Shown here: positions 10,380 to 20,768 of the stretch, in pieces
Numbering within the stretch: the first letter of the stretch is position 1
How the letters are laid out: each line of letters opens with the position of its first letter
Assembly: GCA_022453515.1 (NCBI GenBank)
Contig: JAJNNY010000135.1
Span: 1 to 27,737, forward strand
Source: Astrocystis sublimbata
Taxonomy: Eukaryota; Ascomycota; Sordariomycetes; Xylariales; Xylariaceae
DNA: 27,737 nucleotides
Reading direction: 5' to 3'
Position numbers and translations under genes: made by a program
The notes under the pieces: model-generated
Told to the model about the DNA's origin: nothing
Database searches by the model: none
Seen by the model: only the letters and a program-made list of their open reading frames with translations

Positions 10380-11112
10380 TTCCGGCCAGATAAGAACTCT
10401 TAACAAGATGATAATAAAGTGAGATACTTTTAACCTTTATTAAACAGCTATTAAACTTAAAAAAATTTATTAATAAAAGGCAAAAAAACTAAAGTTTTAA
10501 CAACTTTTTTAGTACTTTTATTACGTTATAGCTGTAATATAAACCACTTAAAAGCTGTATATATAAACTACTTAAAAGCTATATATATAGACCTTTTTTT
10601 TAGCTGTTTATATAAACCACTTAGGAGCCGCACATATAGATCCCTCTTTAGCCGTACAGACCACCTGCACTTGGGAGCCTGTGGCTTGTGTGGCTAGGTA
10701 GGCTCCGTGGGGTCCTTTAGGTGTAGAAAATTACGCTTTTCGGCACTTAGAATTTGCTGGTTCCCGCGGCGTACACAAAACCTTTCGTTTCACTCCAGCA
10801 TTAAGAATGTGTAAGTAGGGTGGCTTATACAAGACGTGTTTTACCTGGGTGACGCAATCCTGGCCGGCAGGGGGTCGGCCGCCGGGAGGGTGGTTACTTT
10901 ACACAATGAGACGTATCCTGTCCTGTTTCTGTTTCTGTCCTTCAATAGGATGTAACTTTATTTTATTTCGATAATGTTGGTTTCACCGCTTCTTTACAAT
11001 AAGACGTTTTTTCAGGTGGCATGTTACCTTAAAAGGACAGCTGTCACATCTGGTCATACTCGCATAGAATACGACGTCGTGGTCACGGAGGACTCGTCGT
11101 TGGCTGTTCATT
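10380..11112. other. Region between convergent MFS and DUF1365 genes, AT-rich on the MFS side
   Basis: The first ~300 bp is AT-rich and includes the decayed tandem repeat described separately. The remainder (10683-11112) has normal composition, with an imperfect stem GGAGCCT/AGGCTCC at about 10674-10707. No gene was recognised. Mirrored at 22653-23385. Confidence 0.5.
10528..10682. repeat. Degenerate tandem repeat with a C-to-T decay gradient
   Basis: At least four imperfect copies of a unit containing CCACTTAGGAGCCG and a following ATATAGA are visible. Copies to the right keep G and C (CACTTGGGAGCCTG, CACTTAGGAGCCGCAC), while those to the left read CACTTAAAAGCTGTAT and TACTTAAAAGCTATAT. The changes are G-to-A and C-to-T, as expected from RIP. 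A mirror copy is at 23083-23237. Confidence 0.6.
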
Positions 11113-12996
11113 CTACTCGCCACCGATTGTATCCCATACCCAGGCTCGGATTCGTATAGCCAGCGAGGCTCTCATATATTGTAGCTGCACTTTGGCACTG
11201 CAATGGTTTCGTAGAAAAGGCTGCAGGAAGCATGACGACGTTCCTTGATGGTATGACAGTGGCGATCCTTCGTTGGTCGTCGAGGGTACCACTTTTCGTT
11301 GCATTGGAAGACCAGGACTTGGATAAGTCCCAAACGTAGGCTGTGTCTTCATCACCAACTGATAAAGTGACCATACGACCCTCAAAAGTCCTGCGTTCAC
11401 AGGATCGGAAATCACTTTCAAAGCGAATGGCCGTGCATTATCGCTGGCCTTTTGAGCGTCCTGTAGAAGACGTATCAGGTCGATGGGCCGATTGGACCAT
11501 ACCATGCGGTTCTCCTCCCAGGTACTCAGCATTGTGTGTGACAGGAGATCAGCAAGTCCTGCACTTAGGATCATGTGGCGATAAAATTTCGGTGTATGAA
11601 TCCGTAGGTCAACTAGATTTAGATTGGCTTGTGAAACTTGAGGCTGGCGCAGAGTGGCAATGTCCAGCAGGACATCCCCACCCCCAGCAACAGCACAACT
11701 GCCAATATCTCTGGGACTGTGAATCATAATTTGCATGTCCATCGGTAAGTAATGGCCGATGTAGCGTATGTATTCTGCGAAAATGCAGCCAAGGAACCGC
11801 TCCGAGGGTGTCGCCGCTCGAGCAATAGACGACGTATTTGGTTCTGGACGATACCACATATGTAGTCCACGCACGCGGGCTAGTAACAACGCTTGATAGA
11901 CTATTCTTGGAACTGCAAGTAAGGAATCAGCGCAAAGTATTCTCTCTAGGACCGGCGGCTCTTACACGTCGCGAACACTGTCCACGCCCAGTAAATCATG
12001 CACCGCAACAAAGGAATCAATGTAGATTCTGACGGAGTTATTGCCGGAGCGTCAAGCCCCCAGCGAGCCACAAGCTTCGGGCAGTTCTTGGAAGACCACA
12101 AGGTGACCCGAACGTCAAGGTCTTCGTTCCGTAATGGATCAGTAGTCGTCAAGCTATAGGTTCCTTTTCTCGAATTGAAAGGGGACACATGGAAGTCTTT
12201 GGCACATGTTTCTCTGAAAGTGTCGGCGCTCGTCTCAGATGATGGAAAGATGTATACACGTTTTTCTCCGAAGGTGTTATTCACTTCCGCCAGCACATAG
12301 CGAAGGCAAAGATCCCGTGTATACAAGTACCAGAATGAAGCTGGGCTGAAGCCGAAAGTAAAAATTCTAGCGCTAGTGAAAAGATAAACCACTGGAAACT
12401 GAGACGGGTCAAGTCCCTGAAAACGAATTGTCATCTCTGAGGCCTGAGCACGTGTAAGGATATTCATGGGGACATACATGTGTCTTTAGAAACTCGTCCA
12501 GACATTGTGATAGCGTGCAATGAGATTGAAAACGACCAAGATGATGTCTAGCGTCTACGTGAAGTAATCCGCGTTTCCACCACTTTGACTCATCGACAGA
12601 CAATGTCCAGCTTGACGTTGGCTTGCGTACGGTGATTCCGACCGACAGACAAGAGTAAATGAAGGCATGGCTTCTGGGGAATAGCCGGCGATGTGAGATT
12701 TTGCATCTTAGAAGTTGTGTCTTGTCAACGAGAATCCCACGACCAGAACGAGACCGTGAAACACGATTTATAGATCTACGGACGCGAAAATTGGAATAAA
12801 TTAGTCCGCAATAGTTGGCAATAATTACTGAGAAGAATGCGACGGGAACCAAGCCGAATGCTCTTACTCCCAGGCGGTCCACAACAGCTTCAAACACAGG
12901 GGCGACAGAATACATATTAGTTCGTACTTCCTGCACGTCGATGTTGAAGCTGGTTGAGTGATGACACAATTTTTTAAGTGCGTAGCTAGTGATCAT
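11113..12996 (-). CDS. DUF1365 family protein, 3 exons, left copy
   Basis: Exons 12996-12478, 12416-11966 and 11912-11113 give 589 residues. Intron 1 is 61 nt (GTATGT...TTTTCAG) and intron 2 is 53 nt. An N-terminal hydrophobic segment (FGLVPVAFFSVIIANYCGLIY, about residues 48-68) may be a membrane anchor. DUF1365 hallmarks follow in order: HRRLFPRSHAFIYSC, the core FGFSPASFWYLY near 194-205, EVNNTFGEKRVYIFP near 217-231, and KDFHVSPF near 246-253. The C-terminal ~270 residues (WYRPEP, LRIHTPKFY) are the extension found in fungal members. The biochemical role of DUF1365 is unproven. In bacteria its genes adjoin an FAD amine-oxidase-like protein and a cyclopropane-fatty-acid-synthase-like methyltransferase, implying lipid modification. 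Here the FAD partner lies about 1.8 kb away, beyond the methyltransferase relic. Confidence 0.88.
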
Positions 12997-13090
12997 GTGT
13001 AGATTTTATTGAAGTGAAAATTAAATAGCGGAAGTCCGCGAGTGCTGTTTGAACTGCTTTGCTATAAAGAATCATCATGGGCGCTCGTGG

Positions 13091-13965
13091 CTAAGAAGAA
13101 CCCTTCCTACCCACAATTGTCCATCTGGTAAAGTCCCAACTTGCTCCCTTGCTCGTCTCCTCTATCACCCTGGGTATCAGAATATGGAGGTCCCTGGCAA
13201 AGCCTTAACTCCCAGTAGCACGGGCCACTAGCTTGTGAATGACGAGGTTGCACTCGTGCATTGAAAATGCGAGATAGCCCGGAGCATCCTGTTTGACAGT
13301 TTGAACATCGCGCAGGCCTGCCTTGACCGCTGTCTCGGCTAAGTGCAACCAAGTTGGCGGCAGGCGCGGATCCTGTCCCGATGACAGCTCAATGAGACTC
13401 TTCAACCCCTCGGTTTTTCCTCCAGGCTGTGCCGTAGCAGTGCGAAGCGAGGACATATCGACCTCATCCCACTGGAGGTAACCACCAGGCTCTGCCAATA
13501 AGACCAGAATAGGTCAGTGCCGTGTTACGTTGCATGCAGAGGATATGCCCAACGTGATGATTGATCTAGGAAGAGTCCGAGGCGGCGCGTCGGCTAGGTA
13601 GGACGAAGATCAAAAGGCGGACATGCACAATGTCGTACTGGCCAACCAGGTCTTCAGGCACATCGCTCCTGATGTCCCACTCCCGGAATGAAACATTGGA
13701 CGGCAACCACTCCGCTGGGGGCGTGGCTTTAAGTGAGATGTCCAAGCCATCCAACTGCACGATCGCGGGCAATCGCACACCCATATCCGTGAGCCAGACC
13801 CTGCCCATTTGTTAGTCGAGCTCGTCCTCCAAGCCACTCGGAGGAGCTTTGCCTCGCTTTGCGAGTGCCAATATCGGCAATGTGGTGGTGGGGCTTGGGG
13901 GCCAGAATCGCTGGGCGGAGGCGGTAGCCGAAGAGTTCCACCCACTCACATGTCACTTGCAGCTA
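13091..13965 (-). pseudogene. LaeA/UMTA-like SAM methyltransferase relic, left copy
   Basis: Translated pieces match a fungal class-I SAM methyltransferase: WVELFGYRLRPAIL and IADIGT (start of motif I), VWLTDMGVRLP, a QLDGLDISL motif and HVRLLIFVL, then PGGYLQWDEVDMSSLR and a C-terminal stretch ending FTRWTIVGRK. They do not join. After IADIGT the glycine motif is not restored by any splice with a normal donor. After HVRLLIFVL the frame closes before any plausible donor. An in-frame TAA at 13205-13207, where the family suggests a CAA codon, is followed by 37 more family-like codons before the natural stop at 13091-13093. An upstream frame shift near 13960 is also likely. An intact gene would methylate a small molecule. 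It lies between DUF1365 (same strand) and the divergent FAD gene. Confidence 0.75.
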
Positions 13966-14811
13966 TGTATCTCAAACCCCAATTCGGGAAAGTAGGCTCC
14001 GGTACCATGTGTGTTGCATCGCGGGTGGGACTGCAAAGTCTCTTGTGGACAAGAACGTACACTTTTATGAATCAAATAGCAGGGGTTTTAGCTACTTCAA
14101 GTGCAGTGCCTATTAAATGTAAGAGGAAGTACTGGTAGTGGAATAGACTGATAATAGAGGCTGGGCATGTAGAAGTACTGATGTGTTGAGATGGCTTCTA
14201 AAGGGTGGTGATGTGACAACAGTGTACTCTCGCACGGCACTCTCGTTCTCTGACTACGGCGCTCTGCCGTGTTAGAGCCACGAGAGCCAGGAGGCTGTGG
14301 GTATGACTTAGAGGGACCGCATTTGCAATTGAGTTTGAGCGGCTCAATGTCAATTGAAGTACCTATGACAGGCCCACCAGCCATTCCATTCGCTACAAGA
14401 AATGTCACCAGAAACAATATTCAAATACGACGGCCCAACGGGACAATGCATGTAGCGAGGGTACGAGCGCTTGAGTCAGTTCAAGCGCCTCTACTATGCG
14501 CTCGGTGCGCTTGAGAGTACATTACCTATATATACGAATTTTATCACACAACAGGTGTTAGATTCGTTGTGATCAGATGTATCATTGTTTGACAGCTACC
14601 ATAGCCACCACTTTGTGACCGGGTACTCTACTGATTAATCCACTACTATTACTTAGTCAACCCTTGACACCTGTTAGTACCCTGAGAAATCCCAAGGATT
14701 AAAAAAGGGCAGCATTCAACTAATGACGGAAGCAACAGCCACTGACTAATGCCCTAACTGGTCGAATTTATAGTTACTAAACAACAAACCACGCTGTTAT
14801 CAGTAATATTA
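13966..14811. promoter_or_regulatory. Divergent intergenic region, methyltransferase relic / FAD gene (left arm)
   Basis: Roughly 850 bp, probably including the lost 5' exon of the methyltransferase and the FAD gene promoter. It contains the CGCTTGA site cluster and a TATATATA run at about 14527. Short frames here have no family resemblance. Mirrored at 18954-19799. Confidence 0.45.
14466..14516. promoter_or_regulatory. Cluster of three GCGCTTGA sites, candidate regulator-binding sites
   Basis: GCGCTTGA at 14467-14474 faces its exact reverse complement TCAAGCGC at 14481-14488 across 6 bp, and a third GCGCTTGA lies at 14508-14515. The cluster is about 300 bp upstream of the FAD start codon and just before a TATA-like run. 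This could be a paired operator for a dimeric factor; no factor can be named. Confidence 0.35.
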
Positions 14812-16570
14812 ATGAATTCCCACGCAGATACCCTCTCTCCCGATCGGCGGCGTGTTGCCATTGTCGGCGGAGGGGTCTCAGGGATCGCATGTTCGTGGGA
14901 GCTTTTGAAGCTTGGGTATACAGTAGACATGTTTGAGTCTGAAGGAACACTTGGTGGACACGCAAATTCTGTACCATTTCGAGGCAACGGCCTAAGTATA
15001 GATGTCGACACAGGTTTCATTGCATGGGAACAGGCGACATATCGTGAGTTCACCCTTGAGCACAAGAGATGAATCTCTAACAACATTATTACAGCGCGAT
15101 TCTCAGAGTTTCTGTCTGAGCTTGGTGTACCTGGTATCCCCACAGATATGTCATTCAGTGTCTCAACCACGGATAAAAGCGGCTTCGGATGGAGCAGCCA
15201 CTCCGTCTGGACTGTGATCGGAAGCTACTCGAATCTATTGCGTTTTGAGTTCTGGCGACTGCTGTTCGAAATAGTTTGGTTTGCTCTATTCGCTCCGATA
15301 GATATGCTCTTTCGGGATGCCCAGTTGTCCAGATCTGCACAGGGTTACGCTCATAACCCCGGTAGTAGACTTGATACACGCAAGCCAACAGCTGTATATG
15401 AGACTTTGGGCGCCTATCTTGAAAGAAACAGATACTCGACCATCTTCATTGACTACTTCCTGCTACCCATGTTGGCTTCACCATGGTGCACGGATCCGAA
15501 AGAACTTGCCCAAACTTTTCCAGTAATCCCTATGATACAATTCATGCAAGTCCCCTTGTTTTTCCCTGTACGCTCAATCTTTCTGCGGTTTATGGATGTT
15601 AATTACTAACTTTAGCGTAGGCTCAAGCATAACTTGCTAGATACGCCAATAAAGAAGCTTCACTGGCAATCATTCAAACATGGATCAAAAGTTTACATAG
15701 ACGCAGCGCAGCAACTCATCTCTCGGCATCACCGCTTGTATCTCAATTCACCCATCACTCAAATAGAGAGAAGAAAAGATGGTGTTATCTTGCGGATACC
15801 AAATCATGAATCCCGACGCTACGATCAAGTCGTGCTCGCGATACCCGCAAAGCATGCCCTCACCCTTCTTGGTGACCATGCCACAGACCATGAGCGAGAA
15901 ATTCTTGGCTGTTTTCGGACAACTCAGAATACGTGCTACTTACACTCCGATACTTCCGTGAGTGACGCCTTGCATGTTCTTGATGACCTTGAAAGGTAGC
16001 AGGTAATTTTAACAACTTTGATGGAATGCTAATTCCTTTCAGTTTCTTCCTAGTAATCCAAGGAACCATGCAGCATGGAATTGTCTGCTAGAGGACACAG
16101 ACTTTGGTGTTGATGGCGGGGATGCGGCGCGCCACACGGTCATTGAAGCACGAAAAACACGAAAGGTATCTGTGACCTTTGATATGAATAAGCTACAGGC
16201 AATTCCATTTCCAGGCCAGTCGGGAAGTCCTGGGAGAGTCCTGGTTACAATGAACCCAGTCTCTATTCCAGAGGCACCTCAAGCAGTTCATAGATACGAC
16301 CACCCTCTACTGACATTCGAAAGTCTTGAAATAATGCCTCGCCTTCGCGAGATCAACGGAACTAACAAGATTAGTTTCGCCGGTGCTTGGATGGGTTTCG
16401 GATTTCATGAAGATGGTTTTTCGGCGGGGATCCACGCTGCTCAAATCGTGGCCCTTGGGCATAAATCTGCTGGGCCATTGAACCTTGTTGCAGACACCAG
16501 GAAGATGGCCCTGAGCCAAGTAGGACTACTAAGGTCTTTAGTGAGATTAGTAGTGTACGCTTTTCGCTAG
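14812..16570 (+). CDS. FAD-dependent amine-oxidase-like oxidoreductase (COG2907-like), 4 exons, left copy
   Basis: Exons 14812-15043, 15095-15545, 15621-15957 and 16043-16570 give 515 residues. Introns are 51, 75 and 85 nt; the second starts GCAAGT (a GC-AG intron) and contains a perfect TACTAAC branch site. Removing it restores the conserved FPVIPMIQFM-LKHNLLDT stretch. The N-terminus is a dinucleotide-binding fold: VAIVGGGVSG (glycines 19, 20, 21, 24), acidic Glu42 for the FAD ribose, then GTLGGH. VDTGFIAWEQATYPRF follows, a COG2907 signature. The C-terminal GAWMGFGFHEDGFSAG is the second FAD-contact region. Bacterial relatives accompany DUF1365 and CFA-synthase-like methyltransferases; some act as fatty-acyl desaturases in furan fatty acid synthesis. 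Similar lipid chemistry is inferred here. The gene ends about 300 bp from the palindrome centre, tail to tail with its copy. Confidence 0.9.
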
Positions 16571-17194
16571 TTTAATTTAGCATGTATTATAAAAAGATTT
16601 TACTATTTATATAGCTAGCTAACACTTATATAAGCCTAGTTTTTAGCTTTTATTAAAAAGGCGTTTTTTAATATAATTAAATAAAATTAAAAATAATAGT
16701 ATTTTTTATTAATTTAATTAATTTTAATATATTATAATATTTTTATTAAATAATTAAATAATATTACTTTTATAATATTTAATATTTTATAAAAATTTAA
16801 TTATTATATATTATTGTTTTAAAAATATAAAATTAAAAATATTTTAGTTATATAATAGTTTAACTTATATTATATATTTATTATACTAAATATTAATATA
16901 AGTTAAACTATTATATAACTAAAATATTTTTAATTTTATATTTTTAAACAATAATATATAATAATTAAATTTTTATAAAATATTAAATATTATAAAAAGT
17001 AATATTATTTAATTATTTAATTAAAAATATTATAATATATTAAAATTAATTAAATTAATAAAAAATACTATTATTTTTAATTTTATTTAATTATATTAAA
17101 AACGCCTTTTTAATAAAAGCTAAAAACTAGGCTTATATAAGTGTTAGCTAGCTTATAAATAGTAAAATCTTTTTATAATACATGCTAAATTAAA
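16571..17194. other. AT-rich core of the palindrome
   Basis: About 620 bp, overwhelmingly A and T, between the stop codons of the two converging FAD genes. The two halves are mutual reverse complements apart from five single-base length differences: near 16613/17153 (TATATAGC against TATAAGC), 16664-16669/17096-17100 (six T against five), 16741-16746/17021-17026 (TTTTTATT against TTTTTAATT), 16768-16771/16994-16998 (four T against five) and 16817-16820/16946-16948 (four T against three). Most lie in homopolymer runs. Confidence 0.9.
16873..16893. other. Unpaired spacer at the palindrome hinge
   Basis: Pairing of the two arms stops at 16872/16894. The ~21 bp between them are almost entirely A and T and not self-complementary over their length. 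They would form the loop if the repeat folded back. Confidence 0.85.
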
Positions 17195-18953
17195 CTAGCG
17201 AAAAGCGTACACTACTAATCTCACTAAAGACCTTAGTAGTCCTACTTGGCTCAGGGCCATCTTCCTGGTGTCTGCAACAAGGTTCAATGGCCCAGCAGAT
17301 TTATGCCCAAGGGCCACGATTTGAGCAGCGTGGATCCCCGCCGAAAAACCATCTTCATGAAATCCGAAACCCATCCAAGCACCGGCGAAACTAATCTTGT
17401 TAGTTCCGTTGATCTCGCGAAGGCGAGGCATTATTTCAAGACTTTCGAATGTCAGTAGAGGGTGGTCGTATCTATGAACTGCTTGAGGTGCCTCTGGAAT
17501 AGAGACTGGGTTCATTGTAACCAGGACTCTCCCAGGACTTCCCGACTGGCCTGGAAATGGAATTGCCTGTAGCTTATTCATATCAAAGGTCACAGATACC
17601 TTTCGTGTTTTTCGTGCTTCAATGACCGTGTGGCGCGCCGCATCCCCGCCATCAACACCAAAGTCTGTGTCCTCTAGCAGACAATTCCATGCTGCATGGT
17701 TCCTTGGATTACTAGGAAGAAACTGAAAGGAATTAGCATTCCATCAAAGTTGTTAAAATTACCTGCTACCTTTCAAGGTCATCAAGAACATGCAAGGCGT
17801 CACTCACGGAAGTATCGGAGTGTAAGTAGCACGTATTCTGAGTTGTCCGAAAACAGCCAAGAATTTCTCGCTCATGGTCTGTGGCATGGTCACCAAGAAG
17901 GGTGAGGGCATGCTTTGCGGGTATCGCGAGCACGACTTGATCGTAGCGTCGGGATTCATGATTTGGTATCCGCAAGATAACACCATCTTTTCTTCTCTCT
18001 ATTTGAGTGATGGGTGAATTGAGATACAAGCGGTGATGCCGAGAGATGAGTTGCTGCGCTGCGTCTATGTAAACTTTTGATCCATGTTTGAATGATTGCC
18101 AGTGAAGCTTCTTTATTGGCGTATCTAGCAAGTTATGCTTGAGCCTACGCTAAAGTTAGTAATTAACATCCATAAACCGCAGAAAGATTGAGCGTACAGG
18201 GAAAAACAAGGGGACTTGCATGAATTGTATCATAGGGATTACTGGAAAAGTTTGGGCAAGTTCTTTCGGATCCGTGCACCATGGTGAAGCCAACATGGGT
18301 AGCAGGAAGTAGTCAATGAAGATGGTCGAGTATCTGTTTCTTTCAAGATAGGCGCCCAAAGTCTCATATACAGCTGTTGGCTTGCGTGTATCAAGTCTAC
18401 TACCGGGGTTATGAGCGTAACCCTGTGCAGATCTGGACAACTGGGCATCCCGAAAGAGCATATCTATCGGAGCGAATAGAGCAAACCAAACTATTTCGAA
18501 CAGCAGTCGCCAGAACTCAAAACGCAATAGATTCGAGTAGCTTCCGATCACAGTCCAGACGGAGTGGCTGCTCCATCCGAAGCCGCTTTTATCCGTGGTT
18601 GAGACACTGAATGACATATCTGTGGGGATACCAGGTACACCAAGCTCAGACAGAAACTCTGAGAATCGCGCTGTAATAATGTTGTTAGAGATTCATCTCT
18701 TGTGCTCAAGGGTGAACTCACGATATGTCGCCTGTTCCCATGCAATGAAACCTGTGTCGACATCTATACTTAGGCCGTTGCCTCGAAATGGTACAGAATT
18801 TGCGTGTCCACCAAGTGTTCCTTCAGACTCAAACATGTCTACTGTATACCCAAGCTTCAAAAGCTCCCACGAACATGCGATCCCTGAGACCCCTCCGCCG
18901 ACAATGGCAACACGCCGCCGATCGGGAGAGAGGGTATCTGCGTGGGAATTCAT
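17195..18953 (-). CDS. FAD-dependent amine-oxidase-like oxidoreductase, right copy
   Basis: Mirror copy of the gene at 14812-16570 with the same 515-residue product. Exons are 18953-18722, 18670-18220, 18144-17808 and 17722-17195, including the same GC-AG second intron. No difference from the left copy was found in the coding frames. Its function and the significance of the DUF1365 neighbour are as described for the left copy. If the palindrome is a fold-back artefact, this is not a second gene. Confidence 0.85.
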
Positions 18954-19799
18954 TAATATTACTGATAACAGCGTGGTTTGTTGTTTAGTAACTATAAATT
19001 CGACCAGTTAGGGCATTAGTCAGTGGCTGTTGCTTCCGTCATTAGTTGAATGCTGCCCTTTTTTAATCCTTGGGATTTCTCAGGGTACTAACAGGTGTCA
19101 AGGGTTGACTAAGTAATAGTAGTGGATTAATCAGTAGAGTACCCGGTCACAAAGTGGTGGCTATGGTAGCTGTCAAACAATGATACATCTGATCACAACG
19201 AATCTAACACCTGTTGTGTGATAAAATTCGTATATATAGGTAATGTACTCTCAAGCGCACCGAGCGCATAGTAGAGGCGCTTGAACTGACTCAAGCGCTC
19301 GTACCCTCGCTACATGCATTGTCCCGTTGGGCCGTCGTATTTGAATATTGTTTCTGGTGACATTTCTTGTAGCGAATGGAATGGCTGGTGGGCCTGTCAT
19401 AGGTACTTCAATTGACATTGAGCCGCTCAAACTCAATTGCAAATGCGGTCCCTCTAAGTCATACCCACAGCCTCCTGGCTCTCGTGGCTCTAACACGGCA
19501 GAGCGCCGTAGTCAGAGAACGAGAGTGCCGTGCGAGAGTACACTGTTGTCACATCACCACCCTTTAGAAGCCATCTCAACACATCAGTACTTCTACATGC
19601 CCAGCCTCTATTATCAGTCTATTCCACTACCAGTACTTCCTCTTACATTTAATAGGCACTGCACTTGAAGTAGCTAAAACCCCTGCTATTTGATTCATAA
19701 AAGTGTACGTTCTTGTCCACAAGAGACTTTGCAGTCCCACCCGCGATGCAACACACATGGTACCGGAGCCTACTTTCCCGAATTGGGGTTTGAGATACA
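18954..19799. promoter_or_regulatory. Divergent intergenic region, FAD gene / methyltransferase relic (right arm)
   Basis: Mirror of 13966-14811. It carries the same GCGCTTGA cluster at 19249-19299 and the TATATATA run near 19232. No gene was recognised. Confidence 0.45.
19249..19299. promoter_or_regulatory. GCGCTTGA site cluster, right copy
   Basis: Mirror of 14466-14516, with the inverted pair at 19277-19298 and the third site at 19250-19257. Same tentative reading as a candidate operator for the FAD gene. Confidence 0.35.
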
Positions 19800-20674
19800 T
19801 AGCTGCAAGTGACATGTGAGTGGGTGGAACTCTTCGGCTACCGCCTCCGCCCAGCGATTCTGGCCCCCAAGCCCCACCACCACATTGCCGATATTGGCAC
19901 TCGCAAAGCGAGGCAAAGCTCCTCCGAGTGGCTTGGAGGACGAGCTCGACTAACAAATGGGCAGGGTCTGGCTCACGGATATGGGTGTGCGATTGCCCGC
20001 GATCGTGCAGTTGGATGGCTTGGACATCTCACTTAAAGCCACGCCCCCAGCGGAGTGGTTGCCGTCCAATGTTTCATTCCGGGAGTGGGACATCAGGAGC
20101 GATGTGCCTGAAGACCTGGTTGGCCAGTACGACATTGTGCATGTCCGCCTTTTGATCTTCGTCCTACCTAGCCGACGCGCCGCCTCGGACTCTTCCTAGA
20201 TCAATCATCACGTTGGGCATATCCTCTGCATGCAACGTAACACGGCACTGACCTATTCTGGTCTTATTGGCAGAGCCTGGTGGTTACCTCCAGTGGGATG
20301 AGGTCGATATGTCCTCGCTTCGCACTGCTACGGCACAGCCTGGAGGAAAAACCGAGGGGTTGAAGAGTCTCATTGAGCTGTCATCGGGACAGGATCCGCG
20401 CCTGCCGCCAACTTGGTTGCACTTAGCCGAGACAGCGGTCAAGGCAGGCCTGCGCGATGTTCAAACTGTCAAACAGGATGCTCCGGGCTATCTCGCATTT
20501 TCAATGCACGAGTGCAACCTCGTCATTCACAAGCTAGTGGCCCGTGCTACTGGGAGTTAAGGCTTTGCCAGGGACCTCCATATTCTGATACCCAGGGTGA
20601 TAGAGGAGACGAGCAAGGGAGCAAGTTGGGACTTTACCAGATGGACAATTGTGGGTAGGAAGGGTTCTTCTTAG
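19800..20674 (+). pseudogene. LaeA/UMTA-like SAM methyltransferase relic, right copy
   Basis: Mirror of the relic at 13091-13965, with the same lesions. The in-frame TAA is at 20558-20560 and the natural stop at 20672-20674. Family-like codons resume directly after the premature stop (GFARDLHILIPRV, then FTRWTIVGRK). The segment around 19902-19964 is the failed motif-I splice. Sharing every lesion with the left copy means decay came before the duplication, or that both are one sequence assembled twice. Confidence 0.75.
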
Positions 20675-20768
20675 CCACGAGCGCCCATGATGATTCTTTA
20701 TAGCAAAGCAGTTCAAACAGCACTCGCGGACTTCCGCTATTTAATTTTCACTTCAATAAAATCTACAC

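Larger units (their letters stand above)
6028..16872. repeat. Left arm of the giant palindrome (at least 10.8 kb)
   Basis: This arm is the reverse complement of 16894-27737. Pairing follows x to 33765-x across all five loci, and reading frames on the two arms translate identically with exactly mirrored coordinates. Base 6028 pairs with the last base of the window, so the true outer limit is not visible. Only next to the hinge do the arms differ, by five 1-nt indels that shift the pairing sum to 33766 at the centre. Confidence 0.97.

Noticed and set aside
13091..14030. Cyclopropane-fatty-acid synthase as the expected third partner
   Set aside because: The fragments (PGGYLQWDEVDMSSLR, FTRWTIVGRK) fit LaeA/UMTA-like fungal methyltransferases, not CFA synthases.
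15598..15615. An 18-nt mini-intron in the FAD gene (GTTAAT...TTTAG)
   Set aside because: Far below the splicing size limit in ascomycetes. The 75-nt GC-AG intron explains the stops and restores the conserved motif.
16571..17194. Telomere or telomere-fusion scar at the palindrome centre
   Set aside because: No TTAGGG/CCCTAA arrays are present; the core is plain AT-rich sequence.
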